Source: JAGNLA01 sp964472265
Lineage (GTDB): Bacteria; Caldisericota; Caldisericia; JAAYUI01
Reading direction: 5' to 3'
NCBI GenBank assembly: GCA_964472265.1
Contig: CAYYJO010000035.1
Coordinates: 1-22,405, forward strand
DNA length: 22,405 bases
In this document: positions 16,178-22,405 of the stretch, one piece after another
Layout: each line of letters opens with the position of its first letter
Position numbering within the stretch: the stretch's first letter is position 1
The notes under the pieces: generated by a model
The model's input: only the letters and a program-made list of their open reading frames with translations
Database searches by the model: none
What the model was told of the DNA's origin: nothing
Translations under genes and position numbers: made by a program

Positions 16178-17422
16178 ATGGATAGGACTGTCAGCAACAA
16201 AAAAACGATTTTCGCAGCATTCAAGCACTACAATTACAGGCTGTGGTTTGCCGGACAGGCGGTCAGCCTTCTTGGCAGCTGGATGCAGATGGTTGCGCAA
16301 GGGTTCTATGTTTATGAACTGACGAAAAATGCTGCATTTCTTGGACTTGTGACTTTCGCCTCCGGTCTTCCGACAATCGTTCTTTCACTGTTTGGCGGAG
16401 TCGTCGCAGACAGGATTTCCAAACGAGACCTCATGGTTATAACCCAGACAGTGATGATGGTTCTTGCATTCATTCTGTCAACACTCGCTTTTACGGGTCT
16501 TGCTACCCCGTGGATCATCATTGTTCTCGCTTTCTTCCTTGGTGTGGCCAACGCTTTTGACGCTCCGGCAAGAATGGCTTTCGCTATTGAGATGGTCGGC
16601 AAGGAAGACCTAGGCAACGCCATCGCCATGAACTCGATGATGTTCAACCTTGGAACGGCCATCGGACCAGCCGTCAGTGGAATCGTTTATGCAGCATTCG
16701 GTCCAGGCTGGTGCTTCTTCATCAACGGCATTTCCTATATCTTTATCATTATTGCACTGTTGATGATGAGACTGCCAAAACACGTCAAACCAATAAACAC
16801 TGGCTCCTCGGTCTCTGATATTGTCGCAGGACTCAAATACACGTTTGCCCACGAAACAATCAGGATGCTCATTATTGGCGTTGCCGTGGTCACAATTTTT
16901 GCCTTCTCATTCATGACTCTGCTTCCTGCCTGGCCTGAAAAAGTTCTTGGCACTATTGGAACAGACCAGTCATCGCTGGTCAATGGCTTCCTTCAGTCGG
17001 CAAGAGGTGTTGGTGCTCTCCTTGCCGCCTTGACAGCCGCCGCTCTGGGTGCCGCAAAGATACAGGGAAAGATGCTTTTCTGGTCGCAACTGCTTGCCCC
17101 TGTGCTGTTGATTGCATTCTCTCTGACTGGCCTTCTCCCGTTGTCACTGGCGTTCCTCTTCTTTGGAGGGTACTTCCTGATGCTGCTTTACAACACAAGC
17201 AACATCATAATTCAGCTCCATGTTGAAGATTGCTACAGGGGTCGGGTCATGGGCATATACAGCCTTGCATTCATGGGCATCATGCCAATTGGCGGTTTGC
17301 TTGCCGGTGCAGTGGCACAGCTCCTGACGCCTCAACTGACCGTTCTGATCAGCTCCGCCATCTGTCTTGCAATCATGGTTGCTTTGCACATGATTTCACC
17401 AAAACTCAAACATCTCCAGTGA
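16178..17422 (+). CDS. MFS transporter (MFS_3 / EntS-like exporter family)
   Basis: The 414-residue integral membrane protein has 11-12 hydrophobic helices. The N-terminal segment FKHYNYRLWFAGQAVSLLGS followed by WMQMVAQGFYVYELT is typical of the MFS_3 group. The loop GGVVADRISKRDLMV between helices 2 and 3 is the MFS signature A motif (G-x3-D-R-x-S-K-R). Members are proton-driven exporters of siderophores or drugs, with substrate not predictable from sequence. AGGAA two bases before the ATG supports the start. The next gene has its own promoter just after this stop codon. Confidence 0.92.
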   Translation: MDRTVSNKKTIFAAFKHYNYRLWFAGQAVSLLGSWMQMVAQGFYVYELTKNAAFLGLVTFASGLPTIVLSLFGGVVADRISKRDLMVITQTVMMVLAFILSTLAFTGLATPWIIIVLAFFLGVANAFDAPARMAFAIEMVGKEDLGNAIAMNSMMFNLGTAIGPAVSGIVYAAFGPGWCFFINGISYIFIIIALLMMRLPKHVKPINTGSSVSDIVAGLKYTFAHETIRMLIIGVAVVTIFAFSFMTLLPAWPEKVLGTIGTDQSSLVNGFLQSARGVGALLAALTAAALGAAKIQGKMLFWSQLLAPVLLIAFSLTGLLPLSLAFLFFGGYFLMLLYNTSNIIIQLHVEDCYRGRVMGIYSLAFMGIMPIGGLLAGAVAQLLTPQLTVLISSAICLAIMVALHMISPKLKHLQ

Positions 17423-17423
17423 T

Positions 17424-17452
17424 TTGACAATCACAAAGGTTTCAGGAATAAT
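17424..17452 (+). promoter_or_regulatory. Promoter of the small membrane protein gene; leaderless
   Basis: A perfect TTGACA (17424-17429) and AATAAT (17447-17452) are separated by exactly 17 bases. The -10 ends six bases before the ATG at 17459. The predicted transcription start therefore coincides with the start codon, and there is no Shine-Dalgarno sequence. This is the clearest leaderless promoter in the window. Confidence 0.7.
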
Positions 17453-17458
17453 TGCCGT

Positions 17459-17863
17459 ATGAACAATAAAGACAAATTTATCTGGCTGCTTGTTGGCGGT
17501 GGTTTGGCGCTGGTTGGCGTGGTTTTTCTGGTCATCAACCTTGGAAACATTTTGGCAAGGTCATGGTGGATTCTGGTTCTGCTTGGCATATCAGCCGGCT
17601 GTTTATTTTTTGCCTGGACAGGTTACAAAAAGGGAACGCCCATTGGCTCTTTGTCAGTTGTTGTCCCTGGCGGAATAGGCATCATCCTCCTGATTGTCTT
17701 CCTGGCATACCTTGTAACCTTCAGTTGGGGAATCATCTGGCCAGCACTGCTTACTCTTGCAGGCATCGGAATCATACTCTATGTGACCGGCAAAAAACCG
17801 TCTGAAATCGTCTCAATAGTCAAAGATCAGCTTGACGGGGACAACACTGCGCCTAAAGCCTGA
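17459..17863 (+). CDS. Small four-helix membrane protein (LiaF / DUF5668-like N-terminal region)
   Basis: The 134-residue protein is almost entirely hydrophobic, with four predicted helices: about residues 7-28, 35-53, 60-84 and 87-106. A charged tail of about 25 residues ends it. The pattern of a first helix ending in VFLVINLGN, then SWWILVLLGISAG, resembles the DUF5668 and LiaF N-terminal transmembrane modules. Those occur in envelope-stress regulators, though here there is no DUF2154-like globular domain. Function is unknown. It begins six bases after a -10 hexamer and is followed by an intrinsic terminator, so it can be expressed as a single-gene leaderless transcript. Confidence 0.8.
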   Translation: MNNKDKFIWLLVGGGLALVGVVFLVINLGNILARSWWILVLLGISAGCLFFAWTGYKKGTPIGSLSVVVPGGIGIILLIVFLAYLVTFSWGIIWPALLTLAGIGIILYVTGKKPSEIVSIVKDQLDGDNTAPKA

Positions 17864-17882
17864 AATTTTTTTCTGTGAACAG

Positions 17883-17916
17883 AACACCCCGATATTGTCG
17901 GGGTGTTTGATTTTTT
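17883..17916 (+). terminator. Rho-independent terminator
   Basis: A perfect 10-bp stem AACACCCCGA / TCGGGGTGTT with a five-base loop spans 17883-17907. TTTTTT follows at 17911-17916. It ends the plus-strand run from the DUF1232 gene onward. On the minus strand the hairpin is followed by CTGTTCACAG rather than a T run, so it is a poorer terminator for the facing MerR gene. Confidence 0.9.
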
Positions 17917-17931
17917 CAGTGTTTGTCCAGA

Positions 17932-18738
17932 TCAGGATTTCTTCATGACCGGCACGAGAATCTCTGTTACATTCTCACCTTTGCCATCCGACTCATGCTG
18001 AAGGTACGATTCCCTCATCGGTCCAGCGACAACGAATCCGTTGTTCTCAACCCACGAGAAAACGGCATTGTAAGCGTCCGAAATTTTTTCGTAAGAGCCA
18101 GTGTGGATGGTTGAGGCGAACTTTCCACCGGCAAGGGTGATGAGTTTGAAATTATCCTTGTCGGCCGGGCTGCCGGCAACCGGGAAAACACATTCAACAT
18201 CAACATCCGATTCCTTGTACTCCTTGTCATGGTAAATCGCGCTTGGCGGGCCGGCCGGAAAAACCTTGTTGGCTTCAAAGAATTTGACCAGTCTCATGAT
18301 CTGCGTTCCAACCTCGACATACTCCCGAAGTTTTTCCCTGATTGAAACAACCTTTGTATCTGCAACATCTTTAACGATAACGGCATAATTTGGCATGACA
18401 TCCTCCTTCTCGATTCTTTCGATTAGATTTTCGACAAGGGCAAGCCTTCTTCTGTCTTCCTCGAGCTTTGTCTGCATTTGTGCCGATTTGAGAGCCAGCA
18501 TGCCACGCATCTGTTCGGTGGTTGGCTCGTGTTCCAGCACCACCCTGATCTCTTCAAGGCTCAAACCCAGGTCTTTGAGCGCCAGAATACGGTAAAGCCT
18601 TGAAAGCTGCGATGGCGAGTAGATTCTGTAACCAGACCAGTCATCAAATGATTCGGGAATGAGCAGACCCATCTCCTCATAAACCCTGAGCGCCTTTACG
18701 GTCACCTGTCCAACCCTTGAGAATTCACCAATCTTCAC
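17932..18738 (-). CDS. MerR-family regulator with GyrI-like effector-binding domain
   Basis: The 268-residue protein begins with a MerR winged-helix domain (KIGEFSRVGQVTVKALRVYE at 2-21, then a wing containing WSGYRIYSPSQL). A dimerisation coiled coil (about 75-112) and a C-terminal GyrI-like / AraC effector-binding domain (about 115-265) follow. This is the architecture of BmrR-type multidrug-sensing activators. The GTG at 18738 is chosen because AAGGAGG lies five bases upstream; a longer frame starting with TTG at 18756 would begin inside the leader. Its own promoter has a 19-bp spacer with an inverted repeat, suggesting autoregulation. Whether it controls the nearby MFS transporter, which lies on the other strand beyond the terminator, is unknown. 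Confidence 0.93.
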   Translation of the reverse strand: MKIGEFSRVGQVTVKALRVYEEMGLLIPESFDDWSGYRIYSPSQLSRLYRILALKDLGLSLEEIRVVLEHEPTTEQMRGMLALKSAQMQTKLEEDRRRLALVENLIERIEKEDVMPNYAVIVKDVADTKVVSIREKLREYVEVGTQIMRLVKFFEANKVFPAGPPSAIYHDKEYKESDVDVECVFPVAGSPADKDNFKLITLAGGKFASTIHTGSYEKISDAYNAVFSWVENNGFVVAGPMRESYLQHESDGKGENVTEILVPVMKKS

Positions 18739-18743
18739 GGCTT

Positions 18744-18750
18744 CCTCCTT
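18744..18750 (-). promoter_or_regulatory. Shine-Dalgarno site that fixes the MerR GTG start
   Basis: AAGGAGG on the minus strand is five bases before the GTG at 18738. It lies inside the longer TTG-initiated frame, which argues against that start. Confidence 0.75.
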
Positions 18751-18772
18751 GTCCAAAATCTTCGATGGTTGG

Positions 18773-18803
18773 ATGATAAACCCTGACCCTGGGGAAGAGT
18801 CAA
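18773..18803 (-). promoter_or_regulatory. MerR-type promoter with 19-bp spacer and internal dyad
   Basis: On the minus strand TTGACT (18803-18798) and TATCAT (18778-18773) are 19 bases apart, the lengthened spacing characteristic of MerR-activated promoters. An imperfect inverted repeat TGACTCT-N5-AGGGTCA (18784-18802) lies mostly within the spacer. Transcription would start near 18766, giving a leader of about 28 bases with the Shine-Dalgarno site. Confidence 0.65.
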
Positions 18804-18823
18804 TAGCAGCCTGAGAGATGAAG

Positions 18824-19471
18824 TTAGTTTCTGATTTTCACAACAACGACTGAGTCGCCGTCGATGTAGGCTTTCTGGGGAATCTGGTCACGGTTAGGCA
18901 TTTTGCCCGGTGAAACGACGATCTTGTCGGCAATTCTCATCTGCACCGGTTCGAAATCGAGCGCCACAACAAAAGCGTTTCTGTCACCTTTAGAGCCTGC
19001 CCAGAGCCTGCCGCGGAGTATACCAAAAATGTAGACTGAACCAGAGCTTGTTACTTCCGCTCCCGGGTTGATGTCGCCAAGAATCACGATGTCTCCATCG
19101 TGGGTTATGATCTGTCCGGCTCGAAGGGTGTGTGTAATCACCTTGAGCTCGTGGTTTTGAACGGTTGGTTGTTGAATCGTGACCGGTTCTGGTTTGGGAA
19201 GGTCTTGAACCGGAAACTCCGACTCAATTTCAATGCCGTACTTTAAGAGCAGGTGTGACCTTGCATAATCAAACTCATCACGGGTCATTACTCGATTTTT
19301 TAATGACAACGATATTCTATTGCCTGCAAAAAACGCTTTTGAGGTCTTGATCTTCTTCTCAAACAACTCAAAAACGGACATGAATTTGTATGAATCGTCC
19401 AAAACGATTTTGAGCCCTTCAAGAGAGCCCTTCATCAATATTGCTTCCTCAGGAATCGTCTTTCTAGCCAT
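18824..19471 (-). CDS. minC: Septum site-determining protein MinC
   Basis: The 215-residue protein is a MinC homologue, an inhibitor of FtsZ assembly that limits septum placement. The C-terminal beta-helix domain is clear: HTLRAGQIITHDGDIVILGD, NPGAEVTSSGSVYIFGILRG, and AGSKGDRNAFVVALDFEP followed by RIAD (about residues 114-185). The N-terminal domain (1-90) is divergent, as usual in the family. A Pro-rich linker (91-105) joins them. No minD or minE is in the window. The ATG lies 11 bases after the maf stop without a Shine-Dalgarno sequence. A good promoter overlaps the end of maf, so minC can be transcribed alone as well as with its operon. Confidence 0.93.
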   Translation of the reverse strand: MARKTIPEEAILMKGSLEGLKIVLDDSYKFMSVFELFEKKIKTSKAFFAGNRISLSLKNRVMTRDEFDYARSHLLLKYGIEIESEFPVQDLPKPEPVTIQQPTVQNHELKVITHTLRAGQIITHDGDIVILGDINPGAEVTSSGSVYIFGILRGRLWAGSKGDRNAFVVALDFEPVQMRIADKIVVSPGKMPNRDQIPQKAYIDGDSVVVVKIRN

Positions 19472-19479
19472 CGCAGTGG

Positions 19480-19508
19480 ATTTTACAGGAGTTTGCGCAC
19501 TTTGGCAA
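19480..19508 (-). promoter_or_regulatory. Internal promoter for minC within the end of maf
   Basis: On the minus strand TTGCCA (19508-19503) and TAAAAT (19485-19480) are 17 bases apart, and the -10 ends eight bases before the minC ATG. The -10 overlaps the maf TAA stop. No Shine-Dalgarno sequence lies between, so the product would be leaderless or nearly so. Confidence 0.55.
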
Positions 19509-20067
19509 GTGAAAGCATTTCCATTAACCTGGCTAGCGGAAATCCCATCACATTGTCAAACGCGCCCTCAATTGATTTAACAAGATTCCAGCCCTGCTCC
19601 TGGATTCCGTAGCCACCGGCCTTGTCGGTTGGGTCAACAGCTTCAAGATATGCGGAAATTTCAGAGTCTTTAAGATTTTTAAATGTCACAAAAGTTTGGT
19701 CGGTCCTGACTTCAAAGAAATCAAAACCGGCAAGGCAAACAGCGGTTGTGCACCTGTGCGTTTTGCCGGAGAAACCTTTCAAAAGAGTGAACGCTTCAGA
19801 AACAGATTTTGGTTTTCCGATTATTTTGCCCTCAAAATCGATAACCGTGTCAGCCGTTATTACAAGTTGGGAATCGTAGATTTGCAGGGCTTTTTCAGCT
19901 TTCTTTCTGGCGTTGACGATTACGGTTTCCTTTGGGTCTGGCCTGACCACTTCAACGCAGTCTAGCGGAACGGCTTCAAACTCAACCCCGAGCATCGAAA
20001 GAAGCTGTGCTCTCCTCGGAGAGGCAGACGCCAGAATGATTCTAGTCCTGATAGGTGATTCTTGCAT
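19483..20067 (-). CDS. maf: Maf-family nucleoside triphosphate pyrophosphatase
   Basis: The 194-residue protein has the length and motifs of Maf: ILASASPRRAQLLSMLG at residues 11-27, ITADTVIDFEGKIIGKPKS, GFSGKTHRCTTAVCL, and DPTDKAGGYGIQEQG. Maf proteins hydrolyse dTTP, UTP and modified nucleotides to monophosphates in the cytoplasm and can arrest division when overproduced. This sequence looks closest to the dTTP/UTP type, with moderate certainty. The ATG at 20067 is preferred to the in-frame TTG at 20076. Either overlaps the upstream radical-SAM gene by 26-35 bases, so translation is probably coupled. Placement directly before minC is consistent with maf-cell-division gene clusters in other bacteria. 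Confidence 0.93.
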   Translation of the reverse strand: MQESPIRTRIILASASPRRAQLLSMLGVEFEAVPLDCVEVVRPDPKETVIVNARKKAEKALQIYDSQLVITADTVIDFEGKIIGKPKSVSEAFTLLKGFSGKTHRCTTAVCLAGFDFFEVRTDQTFVTFKNLKDSEISAYLEAVDPTDKAGGYGIQEQGWNLVKSIEGAFDNVMGFPLARLMEMLSLAKVRKLL

Positions 20068-21082
20068 CTTTGTCAATTATCCCCAATGTTTCTCCACATT
20101 TGCCACATCTGCCGGCAACCGTCAGATTTTGCTTGATTACGAATCCTTCCCTTTGGATCACGATTGTCTGGCATCTTGGGCAGAAGGTGTTTTCGCCGTT
20201 TGCAGACCTGATGTTGCCCACATAAACGTTTGTCAGTCCAGCCTGTTTTCCGATTCTCTCGGCCATCTGCAGCGTTGCAAGATCAGTTGGCATCAGATGC
20301 TGAAAACGCAGTGCAGGATAAAATCTTGTTACATGCCACGGCACTCTCGAACCGAGATTGTCGCGAATCCAGATGGCGATTGATTTCAGCTCATTTTCGG
20401 AATCATTGACTGTCGGGATCACGTTTGTGACGCATTCAACGTGCATTCCCCAACGATCCTTGGCATAGATTGTGTTTTCGAGGATGTCTTCCGGATCAAT
20501 GCCGGTAACGCCAATTCTTGCCAGTGACTGGTCGTTCATGGCCTTGATGTCGACACGGTAGGCATCGCAACTTGAGCCAATGTAATCCAGCGATTCCCTC
20601 GTAAAAGAGCCATTTGTAACGATAACCGTGTAGAGTCCTTTTTTCTTGGCTAACCTAAAAGTATCCCTCACATACTCTGGCCAGATGGCTGGCTCATTGT
20701 AGGTGAATGCAATGCCATGAGAATCACGCCTGATTGCGTCTTCAACCAGTTCGGCCGGTGAGATTTCGGGGTCATTTTTTAGTTTCGGGACGATGTGGGC
20801 GATTTCGTGGTTCTGGCACATGGCGCATGAAAAATTGCAGCCCCAACCGCCTATCGAATAGACTTTTATGCCAGGATAGAAGTGGAACAAGGGTTTCTTT
20901 TCAATCGGATCGACGGCCACTGACGAAACATGGCCATAAGTGAGCGAGAACAGTTCACCGCCGACATTTTCCCTTGTCTGGCAGAGTCCGGTTCTCTCCC
21001 TTGGGATTCTGCACCGCCTCAGACAGGCGGTGCAGACTATCCTTCCTTGTTCGTCCTCAAGCCAGAGTTCGGCTTTTTTCAT
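20042..21082 (-). CDS. amrS: AmmeMemoRadiSam-system radical SAM enzyme
   Basis: The 346-residue protein matches the AmrS family, formerly annotated as pyruvate formate-lyase activating enzyme. It has an N-terminal cysteine cluster (17, 20, 24, 34), the block YGHVSSVAVDPIEKKPLFHF, and the radical SAM motif CNFSCAMC (Cys82, 86, 89). A C-terminal zinc ribbon with CxxC pairs at 301/304 and 326/329 completes it. The enzyme reductively cleaves S-adenosylmethionine; the reaction of the AmmeMemoRadiSam system is not established to my knowledge. AMMECR1 and Memo partners are not in this window. The ATG overlaps the stop of the upstream flavoprotein gene by one base (TAATG), and its end overlaps maf, so the three genes form one operon. 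Confidence 0.9.
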   Translation of the reverse strand: MKKAELWLEDEQGRIVCTACLRRCRIPRERTGLCQTRENVGGELFSLTYGHVSSVAVDPIEKKPLFHFYPGIKVYSIGGWGCNFSCAMCQNHEIAHIVPKLKNDPEISPAELVEDAIRRDSHGIAFTYNEPAIWPEYVRDTFRLAKKKGLYTVIVTNGSFTRESLDYIGSSCDAYRVDIKAMNDQSLARIGVTGIDPEDILENTIYAKDRWGMHVECVTNVIPTVNDSENELKSIAIWIRDNLGSRVPWHVTRFYPALRFQHLMPTDLATLQMAERIGKQAGLTNVYVGNIRSANGENTFCPRCQTIVIQREGFVIKQNLTVAGRCGKCGETLGIIDKDARITYQD

Positions 21083-22405
21083 TATCCCCTGGACTTCACA
21101 TACTCGTCGATTGCGCGTGCGGCAACTTTTCCGGCACCCATGGCAAGAATTACAGTTGCAGCGCCTGTTGCAGCGTCACCACCGGCAAACACGCCCGGTA
21201 TTGATGTCATCTGCTTGTCGTCAACATTGATGGTTCCCCATTTTCCAACGGCAAGACCTGGAGTGGTTCTTGAAATGAGCGGGTTTGGCGAGGTTCCGAG
21301 AGCCATGATGACAGTATCAACATCGATGATGTAATCTGAGTCTGGAATTGGTTCAGGTTTGCATCTGCCCGATTCGTCCGGCTCGCACAATCTCTGCTTC
21401 TGAACCTTGATGCCTTTGACCGTCTTCTTTTCGTCGTAAAGGACTTCAATCGGATTTGTCAGCCACAGGAATTCAATGCCCTCTTCCTGTGCGTGGTGGT
21501 ATTCCTCGACCCTTGCCGTCATTTCCTGCACTGAACGCCTGTAGACGATCATTGCTCTGTCAGCGCCGAGTCTCTTTGCCGTTCTGACCGAGTCCATGGC
21601 AACGTTTCCGCAGCCAACGACAGCAACGCTCTTTCCTCTCCAGATCGGAGTGTCGAAATCCGGGAACTTGGCAGCGTTCATGAGGTTTACTCTGGTCAGA
21701 TACTCGTTTGCCGAGAAGACACCGTTTGAGTTGATGCCAGGGATGTTCATGAACGACGGGAGTCCGGCGCCTGAACCGATGAAAACTGCGCTGTAGCCAG
21801 TGTCAAAGAGTTCCTGAATCGTGATCAGCTGGCCGATGAGATGGTCAAGCTTGATTTCAACGCCAAGTTTTCTGACGTAATCAACTTCCGATGCGATGAT
21901 GTTTCTTGGGAGCCTGAACGGTGGAATGCCGTATGAAAGCACTCCGCCCGGCTTGTGGAGGGCTTCGAAAATTGTGACTTCGTAGCCAATCTTTGCGAGA
22001 TCACCGGCACAGGTCAGACCAGCTGGACCACAACCGATGACTGCAACTTTTTTGCCATTTGGTGGTGCTTTATCCGGGACTGCAACTCCATTTTTGAGTT
22101 CCCAGTCGGCGACGAAACGCTCGAGTTTTCCAATTGAAACCGGATCACCCTTCACGCCAACCGTGCACCTTTTCTCGCACTGCTCTTCCTGCGGGCAAAC
22201 GCGCCCACAGATGCCCGGAAGATTGTTTTTCTCTTTGTTTTTAGCGATTGCCTCGGCAAATTTCCCTTCAGCAACCAACTTTATGAACTCAGGTATCGGC
22301 ACTTCAACCGGACATCCGCCAACACACGGACGGTTCTTGCACTGGATGCAACGCTTTGCCTCTTCGACCGCTTCCTGCTCGTTGAAGCCAAGGTTCACCT
22401 CAAGG
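21082..22405 (-). CDS. GltA/NfnB-like NADPH-dependent flavoprotein, 5' end outside the window
   Basis: About 441 residues are visible; the frame stays open to the window edge (residues LEV before NLGF), so the true start lies beyond. The N-terminal ferredoxin-like domain has CIQCKNRPCVGGCPVEVP and GICGRVCPQEEQCEKRC, which ligate iron-sulfur clusters. An FAD-binding Rossmann motif GCGPAGLTCAGDLA, an NAD(P)H-binding motif GCGNVAMDSVRTAKRLG and the C-terminal GGDAATGAATVILAMGAGK follow. This matches both standalone glutamate synthase (GltA) and the large subunit of electron-bifurcating ferredoxin:NADP oxidoreductase (NfnB). The gene upstream, outside the window, would decide: an NfnA-type reductase would favour NfnB. 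It is the first visible gene of the operon continuing into amrS and maf. Confidence 0.9.
   Translation of the reverse strand, partial: LEVNLGFNEQEAVEEAKRCIQCKNRPCVGGCPVEVPIPEFIKLVAEGKFAEAIAKNKEKNNLPGICGRVCPQEEQCEKRCTVGVKGDPVSIGKLERFVADWELKNGVAVPDKAPPNGKKVAVIGCGPAGLTCAGDLAKIGYEVTIFEALHKPGGVLSYGIPPFRLPRNIIASEVDYVRKLGVEIKLDHLIGQLITIQELFDTGYSAVFIGSGAGLPSFMNIPGINSNGVFSANEYLTRVNLMNAAKFPDFDTPIWRGKSVAVVGCGNVAMDSVRTAKRLGADRAMIVYRRSVQEMTARVEEYHHAQEEGIEFLWLTNPIEVLYDEKKTVKGIKVQKQRLCEPDESGRCKPEPIPDSDYIIDVDTVIMALGTSPNPLISRTTPGLAVGKWGTINVDDKQMTSIPGVFAGGDAATGAATVILAMGAGKVAARAIDEYVKSRG

Noticed and set aside
18739..18756. TTG start of the MerR gene giving six extra residues
   Set aside because: These residues are encoded by the Shine-Dalgarno region itself, and MerR proteins normally begin close to the helix-turn-helix.
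1..22405. CRISPR arrays, tRNA or rRNA genes, riboswitches, insertion sequences, attachment sites
   Set aside because: No regular repeat-spacer pattern, RNA-gene landmark, transposase or integrase was found. All intergenic gaps are about 110 bases or less.

Overview
The window is a gene-dense bacterial chromosome segment from an assembled scaffold, since it contains a run of ten Ns. TGA is used as a stop, and the code looks standard. Gene content suggests a free-living, probably anaerobic or fermentative bacterium: a radical-SAM AmmeMemoRadiSam enzyme, a standalone GltA/NfnB-type flavoprotein, MinC and Maf, several exported beta-propeller proteins, a serpin lipoprotein and a large Hanks-type kinase. 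I cannot name the phylum. There are no rRNA or tRNA genes, no CRISPR arrays and no recognisable mobile element. No gene-free stretch exceeds 300 bases.

Left part (1-3590, minus strand): a TetR regulator heads an operon with one complete membrane-anchored zinc-ribbon/propeller protein and the first 23 codons of a second. The complete one is interrupted by the N gap, but it can be restored to one 922-residue frame if the two 7-base identical gap edges overlap. An inverted-repeat operator lies across the tetR promoter. Facing away from this operon is a 1185-residue Ser/Thr kinase-AAA ATPase-TPR protein (3591-7148).

Middle (7145-15673): a membrane-tethered beta-lactamase-like serine hydrolase (minus) faces away from a plus-strand run of a short GH106-like glycosidase, a serpin lipoprotein and a lipoprotein with propeller-like repeats. 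A PQQ-type propeller protein with a copper-amine-oxidase-like C-terminal domain follows. A convergent Ppx/GppA phosphatase comes next.

Right part (15731-22405): a DUF1232 membrane protein, an MFS transporter and a small LiaF/DUF5668-like membrane protein are on the plus strand and end at a clear intrinsic terminator. On the minus strand lies gltA/nfnB-like - amrS-like - maf - minC, closely spaced or overlapping, followed by a MerR-family regulator under its own promoter with the 19-bp spacer typical of MerR targets.

The strongest cross-cutting signal is in the start regions. Many promoter-proximal genes have a -10-like hexamer only 6-9 bases before the start codon and no Shine-Dalgarno sequence. 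Operon-internal genes and some others have clear GGAGG-type sites. This predicts widespread leaderless transcription. The two convergent gene pairs also share overlapping stop codons.
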